DNA from: G963665925 sp963676345
Lineage (GTDB): Bacteria; Bacillota; Clostridia; Peptostreptococcales; Acidaminobacteraceae
Reading direction: 5' to 3'
Assembly: GCA_963676345.2 (NCBI GenBank)
Contig: CAXXTS010000005.1
Location: 744,001 to 808,000 of the forward strand
DNA: 64,000 nucleotides
Shown here: piece by piece, positions 43,955 through 52,114 of the stretch
Numbering within the stretch: the first letter of the stretch is position 1
Layout of the letters: each line of letters begins with the position of its first letter
Translations under genes and position numbers: made by a program
The notes under the pieces: generated by a model
Told to the model about the DNA's origin: nothing
The model's input: the letters and a program-made list of their open reading frames with translations, nothing else
Database searches by the model: none

Positions 43955-45343
43955 ATGAGACCATCGCTGCTATCAGATGACATACAAAAAACACTGCTCA
44001 GACTGTCTGGTCCCATGGTTCTGGGGATGCTTGGTCTGATTATTTTTAATCTAGTGGACACCTACTTTGTGAGTAAACTTGGAACCAATCAGCTTGCTGC
44101 ACTGTCATTTACATTTCCGGTCGTGCTTGTTGTTGGCAGTATTGCACTTGGTATTGGTCAGGGAACGGCGTCGGTTGTCGCGCGTGCTGCTGGAGCGGGA
44201 GACAGAAAAAAGCTGGTTCGATATGCGACAGACAGTTTAACGCTGGGTACGCTTGTAGTGTTTCTTTTCGTGATTATTGGACTCTTAACCATAGATCCGC
44301 TCTTTTATGCACTTGGTGCAAAAGAATCAGTCATGCCCTATATTAGAGACTATATGAAAATTTGGTATTTGGGCATGGTTTTTGTTGTCATCCCAATGGT
44401 GGGCAATAATTCGTTGCGCGCTCTGGGAGATACTAAAATTCCTAGTATGGTTATGATGGTTGCAGCAGTAGCCAATTCAGTGCTGGATCCCATGCTGATA
44501 TTTGGTTTTGGCCCCCTTCCTGCAATGGGTGTACGTGGTGCGGCTCTTGCAACAGTCATTTCAAGATGTATTACTTTTGTTGTGGCGCTTTATTTACTTA
44601 TTAAAAGGGAAGGGATTGTTTCTTTAACACCTGTTCCCTTTAAAGAAGTGCTTACAGCGTGGAAAGAAATTCTATATATTGGTGTCCCGAACGCATTTAC
44701 AAAAATGGTACAACCACTGGGAATTGGTATAATTACAAAACTGCTTGCATCCATTGGCCTATATGCAGTGGCTGCCTATGGTGTTGCATCGAAGGTAGAA
44801 CGGTTCGCACTTATATTTATTATGTCTCTTGCGGTGGTTATTACACCTTTTGTAGGTCAAAATTATGGTGCAAAGCAGTTTGGAAGAGTAAAAAAGGGCA
44901 TTCGCATTGCTTATAAGTTATCCATGCTTTCAAGTCTGCCTGTCTATGTGATCTTGTTTTTCAGTGCGCGCCCTATTGCGCAGATATACAGCCAAGATCC
45001 TGCTATAATCAGTGCCTTTGTTTTTTATGTTAGAACAGTCCCTTTGTTTTATGGCCTGTACGGAATCATTCAGATATCGATTGCTGTATTTAATGCTATT
45101 AACAGACCTTTTCAAGGTGCCCTTGTCAGTATGATACAAATGTTTATAATCTATGTACCACTCGCATATTTAGTGAGAAATATCTGGGGGTATCAGGGAA
45201 TATTTTTGGCACTCTGCTTATCGTATGCAGCTGCCGCCTTGATTGGGTACAGTTGGTTATGTAAAGTGCTAAACTGTGACGAAAAGAGCCGTATTCATGA
45301 AGCTGAGACAAAAGAACTAGATTCTCATGACACTAGCATGTAG
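43955..45343 (+). CDS. MATE-family multidrug/Na+ efflux transporter
   Basis: A 462-residue membrane antiporter with 12 predicted spans in two MatE repeats (about 20-180 and 245-405). The first span region LSGPMVLGMLGLIIFNLVDTYFVSKLG is typical of NorM/DinF-like proteins that exchange cationic drugs against Na+ or H+. ATG at 43955 follows TTAGGAGCTT. It follows the DUF4130 gene after 94 bases; a link is not indicated. The substrate cannot be read from the sequence. Confidence 0.92.
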   Translation: MRPSLLSDDIQKTLLRLSGPMVLGMLGLIIFNLVDTYFVSKLGTNQLAALSFTFPVVLVVGSIALGIGQGTASVVARAAGAGDRKKLVRYATDSLTLGTLVVFLFVIIGLLTIDPLFYALGAKESVMPYIRDYMKIWYLGMVFVVIPMVGNNSLRALGDTKIPSMVMMVAAVANSVLDPMLIFGFGPLPAMGVRGAALATVISRCITFVVALYLLIKREGIVSLTPVPFKEVLTAWKEILYIGVPNAFTKMVQPLGIGIITKLLASIGLYAVAAYGVASKVERFALIFIMSLAVVITPFVGQNYGAKQFGRVKKGIRIAYKLSMLSSLPVYVILFFSARPIAQIYSQDPAIISAFVFYVRTVPLFYGLYGIIQISIAVFNAINRPFQGALVSMIQMFIIYVPLAYLVRNIWGYQGIFLALCLSYAAAALIGYSWLCKVLNCDEKSRIHEAETKELDSHDTSM

Positions 45344-45468
45344 TTTGTTTTATATATTATTTGGTAAAATAGCTATAGAATACTAATGGTTTCAAACTGA
45401 TTTACGACTTAAAAATGCTTTAATAATGTACTTGGTTCAAAACATAAATATTTGATGGGAGTAACTGT

Positions 45469-46164
45469 ATGCCGGAAAAGATGAAATTAAAACCTGAAGA
45501 AAAACTGGATATTTTAATGCATATTTTAAATCTTATTGATGAACAGAATATGATCAGTTTTGCTGAAGATAAATTTGGTGCCTACTTCAATGAAGAGACT
45601 AAACCCTTCATTGAGTCCTATTTAAACGCACTCAACAGCAAGAAAACACTACAATTTATGGTATATGGTGAACCGGGTATGATTAATGAGCACTATATTA
45701 AAATATCTAGTTTTGAGAAATTTGCCAGAGAAATCAAGCTCCAACTTGATCTTATAAAGGCAAAACATAAAGACACTGTGCTTGCTATGAATGAAGAAAT
45801 TCAAAATTTGACAGAAACCATTGAGAAGAAGGATCAGAAGAACATGGACTCCGTCGAAGATGAGGAGAGGCAACGTATTGAAATGGCAAAGAAAATTGAT
45901 GATGCGTTGATTTATTCAGGAAAATTGAGCAAGTCTCTCAAGAAAAATAAAAACTTGTCAGTTTTGGATGGTGTGGTTACGGATACAGAAAATTATCTAA
46001 AGGCAGTTAAAGTGCTATCTGAAGACTTCGAAAGCATGCGTTCAGTAATTTTAGAACCCATGTTTGCAGAAAATCAAAAAAGCATTCGCAAAATCACTTT
46101 TGCGGCAATTGTAGGAATAGCCACGCTGGTTTTCTTTGGTATACTCGCTATACTCTTGTTCTAA
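45469..46164 (+). CDS. Tail-anchored coiled-coil protein, unknown function
   Basis: A 231-residue protein that was not assigned to a family. Residues 1-90 look like a small globular helical domain, about 95-200 are strongly charged with heptad-like coiled coil (EEIQNLTETIEKKDQKN and following), and residues 207-231 form one hydrophobic segment at the very C terminus (AAIVGIATLVFFGILAILLF), as in tail-anchored or phage-shock-like membrane scaffolds. There is no signal peptide. ATG at 45469 follows GGGAGTAACTGT. It stands alone between the MATE and DegV genes. Confidence 0.75.
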   Translation: MPEKMKLKPEEKLDILMHILNLIDEQNMISFAEDKFGAYFNEETKPFIESYLNALNSKKTLQFMVYGEPGMINEHYIKISSFEKFAREIKLQLDLIKAKHKDTVLAMNEEIQNLTETIEKKDQKNMDSVEDEERQRIEMAKKIDDALIYSGKLSKSLKKNKNLSVLDGVVTDTENYLKAVKVLSEDFESMRSVILEPMFAENQKSIRKITFAAIVGIATLVFFGILAILLF

Positions 46165-46331
46165 AATATACAGCGCTGTAAGAGTGTGTTCGATTGGTTT
46201 TAGAATGTTCAGTATTGGATTATCAAATACAATTGTTATAATTTTTTCAAATGAACTATTTGCGTTTATAAGACATATGAATTAATGCTATAATATGAAG
46301 AGATATAGGGTTATTTTTTATGGGGGAACAC

Positions 46332-47309
46332 ATGATTAAAATTTTAGCAGATTCAACGTGTGATTTATCTGAAGAGGTCATTCGTAAATATAATATTGGT
46401 ATTGCTCCGCTGAGCATTACCTTAGATGGAAAAACATATAAGGACCGCATAGATATTAAACCAGATGATTTCTATGCAATGATAGATAAACTAAATGCTC
46501 CACCTACAACTGCAATGCCCGCGCCAACTGAATTTCTAAGTATTATGGAAGCGGCATATGCAGAAGGGACACGGGCTTTTCTTTGTATTACAATGTCAAG
46601 CGGAACGAGTGGGTCATATCAGTCAGCTGAAATTGCCAAAACCATGTTTTTGGAATCTCATCCTGATGATCTACCCAAGGTACATGTCGTAGATTCGCTG
46701 TCTATGAGTCATGGCAGTGGTTGGCTCATTTTAAAGAGCGCCTTGCTTAGAGAACGTGGCATGTCATTCGAGGACTTGGTTGATTTCAACGAAGCTTTTA
46801 AAAAGCATGTGAAGCATTTCTTGTCAGTAGATGATCTGGATAACTTAATTCGCAGTGGACGTTTGACAAATGCCAGCGCCTTTATTGGAAAATTATTGAG
46901 AATCAAGCCCATCATGTCTATGCGTGATGGTAAAGGCGCAATCGTTGCTAAAGAACGCGGGCGCAAAAAAGTTCTTAAGCATTATGTTTCGGCATTTCAG
47001 GAACGTAATCACGCAATAATGAATGATTTTATTATCATTGGTTACACTTCAGATAAAAGCATTGCACTAAATCTGAAGGGACAAATTGAAGACATAGGCT
47101 ATCATGGCGATATTTATATTATGCAGATGGGTGTTGCGGTTGGTACACATGTAGGTCTAGGCGGTCTTTCTATGTTTTTCATGGAAAAGGACCGTAAGCA
47201 TGACGGTTTGCTGGTTAATGAAATGCAAAACCTAAAAAGAAAAAAGGACGAAGTCATTGGAAAGATGGCAGAGTTCAATGCGCATTTTAATGGGCATAGG
47301 AAAGAGTAA
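46332..47309 (+). CDS. DegV-family fatty-acid-binding protein
   Basis: A 325-residue protein of the DegV/FakB family, which holds a fatty acid so that FakA can phosphorylate it. The start IKILADSTCDLSEEVIRKYNI and the lipid-pocket motifs PPTTAMPAPTEF near 60 and CITMSSGTSGSYQSA near 88 fit. It is longer than typical DegV (about 280). The ATG at 46332 has GGGGGA 5 bases upstream; an ATG at 46320 precedes that site and is less likely. No fakA gene is near. It is closely followed by the metallopeptidase gene. Confidence 0.9.
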   Translation: MIKILADSTCDLSEEVIRKYNIGIAPLSITLDGKTYKDRIDIKPDDFYAMIDKLNAPPTTAMPAPTEFLSIMEAAYAEGTRAFLCITMSSGTSGSYQSAEIAKTMFLESHPDDLPKVHVVDSLSMSHGSGWLILKSALLRERGMSFEDLVDFNEAFKKHVKHFLSVDDLDNLIRSGRLTNASAFIGKLLRIKPIMSMRDGKGAIVAKERGRKKVLKHYVSAFQERNHAIMNDFIIIGYTSDKSIALNLKGQIEDIGYHGDIYIMQMGVAVGTHVGLGGLSMFFMEKDRKHDGLLVNEMQNLKRKKDEVIGKMAEFNAHFNGHRKE

Positions 47310-47321
47310 GTGACATAATTC

Positions 47322-48032
47322 ATGAAGCTGGAATACAATAAGGATATAATAGTAGTTGATCTCAAATATACGAGGCGGAAATCCATTGGAATTAAAGTAC
47401 GTCCTCCAGGTGAAGTTGTTGTACATGCACCTATTGGAATGGCTGAGGACTTGGTTAAAGAAGTCCTCGAGGAAAAACGGCAGTGGATTTTTCGTAAACT
47501 TAGTGATGTAAAAAAAAGACAGTCAAAAAGTATTCAGCATACTTATACGGCTGGAGATACATTTTATTATTTGGGAAAACCATACACCTTGAACGTTCAG
47601 GAGATCTTTTTTATAAAAAATCCTGTAGTGAATGTAAAAGAGGACATGATACAGATAATGGTATCATCTAAAACAGTCCCAAATATTAAGGCTGCGCTGG
47701 AGCATTGGTATAGGCTTCAAGCTGAGCGTGTGATTCAAGAACGCATAACCCACTATCAAGCGTTTTTTAGTGTTGAACCCTCAATGATTCAAGTCAAGGA
47801 ACAGAAGAAGAGATGGGGCAGTTGTTCGTCGGCAAGAAAACTTATGTTCAATTGGCGTATTGTTATGGCGCCCATTGATGTTTTAGATTACATTGTTGTA
47901 CATGAAATGTGTCATATGGTTCATATGAATCATTCCTCGAACTATTGGACGCTGGTAAAGAAAATTATGCCGGACTACAAGGTGAAACAGCAGTGGCTTA
48001 AGGACAACGGCCTTATGCTGTCGCTAGAGTGA
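47322..48032 (+). CDS. YgjP-like (DUF45) metallopeptidase domain protein
   Basis: A 236-residue protein of the SprT/WSS1-like YgjP family. The zinc motif is HEMCH in IVVHEMCHMVHMNHS (near residues 190-205), with a third His downstream, and the preceding KEQKKRWGSCSSARKLMFNWR stretch is the family's most conserved segment. Such proteins are thought to cleave proteins bound to DNA or to act in restriction-linked contexts, but the activity in bacteria is poorly defined. It starts 12 bases after the DegV stop, likely co-transcribed, and ends just before a terminator and repeat element C. Confidence 0.87.
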   Translation: MKLEYNKDIIVVDLKYTRRKSIGIKVRPPGEVVVHAPIGMAEDLVKEVLEEKRQWIFRKLSDVKKRQSKSIQHTYTAGDTFYYLGKPYTLNVQEIFFIKNPVVNVKEDMIQIMVSSKTVPNIKAALEHWYRLQAERVIQERITHYQAFFSVEPSMIQVKEQKKRWGSCSSARKLMFNWRIVMAPIDVLDYIVVHEMCHMVHMNHSSNYWTLVKKIMPDYKVKQQWLKDNGLMLSLE

Positions 48033-48055
48033 ATAAAATAGGTTTAAAAGCGACG

Positions 48056-48088
48056 CCGCTTAGAGTGAGAACTCTTTGCGGTTTTTTA
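48056..48088 (+). terminator. Rho-independent terminator after the YgjP-like gene
   Basis: CCGC-tt-AGAGT pairs with ACTCT-tt-GCGG around GAGA, followed by TTTTTT. Repeat element C begins eight bases later. Confidence 0.85.
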
Positions 48089-48095
48089 CTATCCG

Positions 48096-48369
48096 GAAAA
48101 GACAAAGCCATGCACGATTTTGAAATAAATATTTGGATTGTGCTTGCACAAAATCCAAATATTTATTTCAAAATCGTATACGGCGCGACTAGCGACGTGG
48201 CCAACCGGTAGGTTGGACTGTTCGTATACGGCGCGACTAGCGACGTGGCCAACCGGTAGGTTGGACTGTTCGTATACGGCGTGACTAGCTATCGTGGCAA
48301 GCTGGTAAGGCTTGACTGTTCGTATACGGCGCGACTAGCTATCGTGGCAGGCCGGTAGGCTTGACTGTA
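48096..48369 (+). repeat. Structured repeat element, copy C (long hairpin plus four units)
   Basis: The element starts with AAAAGACAAAG at 48097, then a long hairpin (48112-48174) with a perfect stem of about 25 bp, arms CGATTTTGAAATAAATA... and ...TATTTATTTCAAAATCG, capped by GTGC/GCAC. Four units follow at 48175, 48223, 48271 and 48321, of 48, 48, 50 and about 49 bases, each starting CGTATACGGCG. Units 1-2 have the inner stem CCAACC/GGTTGG with loop GGTA; unit 3 has CAAGC/GCTTG and unit 4 has AGGCC(G)/(G)GCTT-type pairing. Stem changes are largely compensatory. Confidence 0.93.
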
Positions 48370-48605
48370 GATAGAATCTGTACAGCAAATTGCGCAGTTG
48401 CTTGACCCACAGCCCAATTAAAGCTTGAAAATAAAAAATATGGGTAATTAAGGAAGGGGTCTTGCGTAAATATGACAGCTGCCAAGTAAGCGGTTTTCAA
48501 TATGGTTTGAGTGAGGCGTATAAGGCTTATATATAAGCACTTAAATATAGAATGATTAGACTGGAAAAGAAGGTCTAACACAAGAAAATCAAGGGGGAAC
48601 AGAAT
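48370..48605. other. Non-coding leader of the aminotransferase gene; possible gene remnant on the minus strand
   Basis: No intact gene is seen. On the - strand, about 48376-48480 translates to a membrane-like stretch (FLNYPYFLFSSFNWAVGQ) that faintly recalls the N terminus of divergent PAP2 (DUF212) proteins; it lacks a start site and runs into repeat element C. The rest is the 5' leader of the aminotransferase gene with ribosome site AAGGGGGAA. Confidence 0.25.
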
Positions 48606-49811
48606 ATGGCAAAATATGCGAAACGACGTGCGTCGATGGAAGACACTGTTTACAGCATGCATAAAATTATGGAGTCGCTGACAAACAAAGATTTGGTTTC
48701 CTTCGGCGGGGGTGCACCTGCAAAAGAGGCCTATCCAATTGAGCGAATTGGAGAAATCAGCCAGTCAATTTTCAAAGATGAGGATAAAGCATTGCAAGCG
48801 CTTGGGTATGGTCCTACTATAGGCTCTTCGTCTTTAAGGGAGGCTGTAAGAAAATATTTATTAGCACCTAAAGGAATCGAAGCCAGTCTGGATGAAATTA
48901 TGATTACCTCTGGAGGCATACAAGGGTTGTATTTAGCCTGCAAATTATTTATTGATCCAGGTGATGTCATACTGGTAGAGTCGCCTACCTTTATACATGC
49001 CAAAATGCTCTTTGATAGCTTCGAAGCTGTAACGGTATCTTGTCCGATGGAATCAGATGGACTAAACATGCAGGTTCTTGAAGATAAAATCAAGAAATAC
49101 AGTCCTAAAATAATATATACTATGCCAACATTCCATAATCCTACAGGCATTTCTATGTCGATTGATAAAAGAAAGGAACTGGCGGCGTTTGCTGAAAAAT
49201 ATGATGTGATTATTGTTGAAGATGATCCTTATAGTGAAATTCGTTATACAGAAGAGGCATTTAGGCCTGTTAAAGCATATACTTTAAGTAAAAATATCAT
49301 TTATGCCAATAGCTTTTCTAAAATATTTTCACCGGGTGCGCGATTAGGGTACATGGTTGCTGATGCTGAAATCATGCAAGAGCTTCAGGAAATGAAACTT
49401 GCGACAGATACTTGTACAAATGGCTTTGCACAAGCAATCTGTGCCGAATTTTTCAGTGGTGGTTATTACCAGCCACATGTGAAGACACTGCGTAACATAT
49501 ATAAAGCGCGTCGAGATACAATGTTAAAAGCGATAGATACACACTTCCCAAAAGGTTTCAAACGCACAAATCCTGCTGGTGGGTTTTATGTATGGGTGGA
49601 ACTTCCTGGTGAACTGGATGCAAAAGCACTTCTGCCAGAAGCAATTAATGAAACCAAAGTGACCTATTGTATGGGGCGCGACTTTTTCGTTGAAGAGAAT
49701 GAGCGTGGAAATCAGTTTCTGAGATTATCATTTGCAGGAAAAGAAGAATCCGTGATTGAATCCGGAATACGTGCTCTGGGTCAGTTTTTCAAGTCAAAGT
49801 TAAGTGTATAA
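48606..49811 (+). CDS. PLP-dependent aminotransferase, class I/II (MocR/LysN-like)
   Basis: A 401-residue fold-type I aminotransferase related to 2-aminoadipate/multi-substrate enzymes. The PLP Schiff-base lysine is Lys239 in NSFSKIFSPGARLGY; TMPTFHNPTG near 175 and VEDDPYSEIRY near 200 supply cofactor contacts. The MocR-type DNA-binding domain is absent. It could transaminate branched-chain, aromatic or alpha-aminoadipate substrates. ATG at 48606 follows AAGGGGGAACAGAAT. An HpcH/HpaI aldolase gene lies 139 bases downstream on the same strand; a shared catabolic route is possible but unproven. Confidence 0.92.
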   Translation: MAKYAKRRASMEDTVYSMHKIMESLTNKDLVSFGGGAPAKEAYPIERIGEISQSIFKDEDKALQALGYGPTIGSSSLREAVRKYLLAPKGIEASLDEIMITSGGIQGLYLACKLFIDPGDVILVESPTFIHAKMLFDSFEAVTVSCPMESDGLNMQVLEDKIKKYSPKIIYTMPTFHNPTGISMSIDKRKELAAFAEKYDVIIVEDDPYSEIRYTEEAFRPVKAYTLSKNIIYANSFSKIFSPGARLGYMVADAEIMQELQEMKLATDTCTNGFAQAICAEFFSGGYYQPHVKTLRNIYKARRDTMLKAIDTHFPKGFKRTNPAGGFYVWVELPGELDAKALLPEAINETKVTYCMGRDFFVEENERGNQFLRLSFAGKEESVIESGIRALGQFFKSKLSV

Positions 49812-49950
49812 TTGGAAAAATGAGTTGCTTATTGAATAAAAGGCGACGGGGTGTCTTGTTTAAAGTTAATAGTGGGGGGAGCCATGACCTATTGAATTAG
49901 AAAAGGTCTTACGTGTCCTATACAATTTTTTGAAATAAGGGGGTAAACAC

Positions 49951-50724
49951 ATGAATGCGGTAAAAGAAAAAATGAAAAATAATGAAAAACCGATTGGCAC
50001 ATTTTTGCTGATGGCTACTCAATCTCATGTTGAATGTCTTGGTGACGTGGGTCTTGATTATGTAATCATTGATACAGAGCATGGTCCTTATGACACCGAG
50101 CAAGTTGCAAATCTTGTTCGTGGCGCTGAACGTGCAAATTTAACACCTTTTGTTCGCGTTGGTGATACAAGTCACAAGGAGCTTCAGCGCTGCCTCGACT
50201 TGGGGGCTAAAGGGGTCATTGTACCCATGCTTAAAACCATTGACGACTTTAAGAAAGTCGTTGAGCTAGCGAAATATAAACCTACGGGAAATAGAGGTTT
50301 TGCGGGTGTGCGTTCTAATAATTACGGGTATGATGAGCATCTGGAAGAGGGCATAGAAGCATTTATGAGAAAATGTAATGATGAGGTAATGGTTCTACCG
50401 CAATGTGAAACGATAGAAGCGCTTGATCATATTGAAGAAATTATGAAGCTTGAGGGGATAGATGGCATATTTGTAGGTCCCTTTGACTTATCTATTTCAA
50501 TGGGTATGCCACTACAGTTTAAAAATCCTGAATTCAAAAAAGCGCTTAAGAAGATTTTGGCAGCATGTAATATGGCTAAAAAGCCTGCTATTATATACGC
50601 AGGTGGCATACAGGCTGCAAAGGATGCTTTTGAAATTGGGTTCGACAGTGTTGCATATAATATCGATGCTAGTATTTTTGTAAATGGGTATAAGAGGGAG
50701 CTAAGTGAAATTCGAGATGTATAA
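49951..50724 (+). CDS. HpcH/HpaI-family class II aldolase
   Basis: A 257-residue metal-dependent aldolase that cleaves 2-keto-3-deoxy acids to pyruvate and an aldehyde. Family signatures are VIIDTEHGPYDTEQV near 35, the catalytic region KGVIVPML near 88, LPQCETIEALDHI with the metal-binding Glu near 153, and GIFVGPFDLSISMG near 172 with the metal-binding Asp. ATG at 49951 follows AAGGGGG. It ends just before a bidirectional terminator that separates it from the AI-2 genes. The exact substrate (for example 4-hydroxy-2-oxo-heptanedioate or sugar acids) is not determinable. Confidence 0.92.
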   Translation: MNAVKEKMKNNEKPIGTFLLMATQSHVECLGDVGLDYVIIDTEHGPYDTEQVANLVRGAERANLTPFVRVGDTSHKELQRCLDLGAKGVIVPMLKTIDDFKKVVELAKYKPTGNRGFAGVRSNNYGYDEHLEEGIEAFMRKCNDEVMVLPQCETIEALDHIEEIMKLEGIDGIFVGPFDLSISMGMPLQFKNPEFKKALKKILAACNMAKKPAIIYAGGIQAAKDAFEIGFDSVAYNIDASIFVNGYKRELSEIRDV

Positions 50725-50787
50725 TTTAGAGTTGAAACAGAGTGTGCCTTCTGGAATCAAAGTAATTAAACAAGCACATTAAAATGC

Positions 50788-50826
50788 AAGAGCCGGCGTA
50801 TTCATGGGGATGAACGCCGGCTCTTG
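50788..50826. terminator. Bidirectional terminator between aldolase and lsrF
   Basis: A perfect 13-bp stem CAAGAGCCGGCGT/ACGCCGGCTCTTG closes around a 13-base loop containing TCAT/ATGA. It separates the two convergent transcripts; flanking T-runs are weak. Confidence 0.8.
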
Positions 50827-50846
50827 ACTTACATAATTGGAGGGGA

Positions 50847-51731
50847 TTATTTATTTTTCAGTTCTAAGAACATGTCGTATGCTGTTTTTGCATCGATCTT
50901 GTCATGCACAATACCGCGTACGGCTTGTACCATTGCAAGTGGGTCTTCTGATTGGAAGATGTTTCTACCCATATCAATGCCTGCAGCACCCATTTGGAGT
51001 GCGTTGTAACACATTGTGAGTGCATCTTTTTCAGGGATTTTCTTACCGCCTGCAATTACAATTGGCACCGGGCAAGCTGCCGCAACTGTATCAAAGTCTT
51101 CGCAGTAGTAGCACTTAACAACTTGTGCGCCAACTTCTGAAATAATACGTGTAGCAAGTCTAAAATATTTAGCGTTTCTTTCCATCTCTTTACCAACTGC
51201 TACAACACCCATGGTAGGAATACCGTATGTGTTGCCTGCGTTGATTACCTTAGAGAGGTTATCAATGGATTTTGTTTGGTGCTTGCCCCCAATGAAGACC
51301 TGCGTTGCCATTAAATCGGCATTCATGCGAATGGCTTCGTTAATGTCAACCGAAACAATTTCGTTACTCAGATCATCATCAAGAATGGAAGACCCTGAAG
51401 AAACACGAAGTGCAATTGCCTTATTCCCAGTAGTTGCAGGATTAATACAAGTGCTAATACCGCCACGTGTACCCATAAAGCAGTCAATGTACTCAGCAAG
51501 AGGCGGAATGCTTAAATCAAGACGTTCCAGTCCAGATGTTGGACCAAGGAAGTAGCCGTGATCAAAGGCCAACATAAGTGAATTGCCGCTTTCAGGGCTA
51601 AAAACTTTGCTGAGTCTTGATTTCATTCCCCAGCTTGTATGGTTATTACCTTTAAGGAAAAAGCCATCTTTATTTTGTGGAATGTCAATACCGTAATTTT
51701 TCGATTCTAAGATGCCATCTTTATCTGCCAT
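50847..51731 (-). CDS. lsrF: 3-hydroxy-5-phosphonooxypentane-2,4-dione thiolase (AI-2 catabolism)
   Basis: A 294-residue DeoC/FBA-type aldolase matching LsrF, which transfers an acetyl group from processed phospho-AI-2 to CoA. Typical segments are SLMLAFDHGYFLGPTSG near 50, FMGTRGGISTCINPA near 85, the Schiff-base lysine region AQVVKCYYCEDF near 205, and PVPIVIAGGKK near 230. ATG at 51731 follows AAGGAGGCAAAA. It is the last gene of the lsrR-lsrK-cupin-lsrF transcript, 19 bases after the cupin stop. Confidence 0.95.
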   Translation of the reverse strand: MADKDGILESKNYGIDIPQNKDGFFLKGNNHTSWGMKSRLSKVFSPESGNSLMLAFDHGYFLGPTSGLERLDLSIPPLAEYIDCFMGTRGGISTCINPATTGNKAIALRVSSGSSILDDDLSNEIVSVDINEAIRMNADLMATQVFIGGKHQTKSIDNLSKVINAGNTYGIPTMGVVAVGKEMERNAKYFRLATRIISEVGAQVVKCYYCEDFDTVAAACPVPIVIAGGKKIPEKDALTMCYNALQMGAAGIDMGRNIFQSEDPLAMVQAVRGIVHDKIDAKTAYDMFLELKNK

Positions 51732-51750
51732 TTTTGCCTCCTTGTTTTAC

Positions 51751-52095
51751 CTATTCTTCTTCTACGACAACTTTATCTTGCAGCTGGAACGGAGCCAGCA
51801 TGAATACTGCCTTAGCCCTTTGATCAGATGTGTTTTTGATATAATGGCTTTCGCCGGGTTCAGCAGTAATAAGATCTCCTTTTTTACACTTTACAAGCTT
51901 GTCATCAATATAGAAATCAAGCTCACCTTCAATGATTAGGAAGCTTTCCTCCATAATCTTATGGTAATGACACTGAAAGTCTTGACCGGGATTGAATGCG
52001 ACAACGCCTGTGCTGAGTCTAGGGCCTTTTCTAAGGTATTTAGGGCCACTGTCACCGAAACGGTATTCTAGATCTGCTTCATTTACTTTTACCAT
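51751..52095 (-). CDS. Cupin-domain protein in the AI-2 operon
   Basis: A 114-residue single-domain cupin. Metal ligands are visible in motif 1 (CHYHKIMEESFLIIEGE, near 42-60: two His and a Glu) and motif 2 (GDLITAEPGESHYI, near 74-88, with one His). It sits between lsrK and lsrF, where enteric bacteria have lsrG, the phospho-AI-2 isomerase; the natural inference is that it replaces LsrG, but this is not shown. ATG at 52095 is taken because GAGAGG lies 8 bases upstream; a GTG at 52104 would overlap that site. Confidence 0.87.
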   Translation of the reverse strand: MVKVNEADLEYRFGDSGPKYLRKGPRLSTGVVAFNPGQDFQCHYHKIMEESFLIIEGELDFYIDDKLVKCKKGDLITAEPGESHYIKNTSDQRAKAVFMLAPFQLQDKVVVEEE

Positions 52096-52114
52096 TTTTT
52101 TCACCTCTCATACT

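Noticed and set aside
48029..48211. 60-residue ORF after the YgjP-like gene
   Set aside because: It is made of a terminator, the long hairpin of repeat element C and the first repeat unit; it has no coding character.
48175..48369. Integron attC sites
   Set aside because: Units lack the RYYYAAC/GTTRRRY core pairs flanking gene cassettes, no cassettes lie between them, and no integrase gene is seen.
48339..48662. 107-residue ORF on the minus strand near repeat element C
   Set aside because: It begins antisense inside the aminotransferase gene and runs into the repeat; only a possible short remnant inside it was kept as a low-interest finding.
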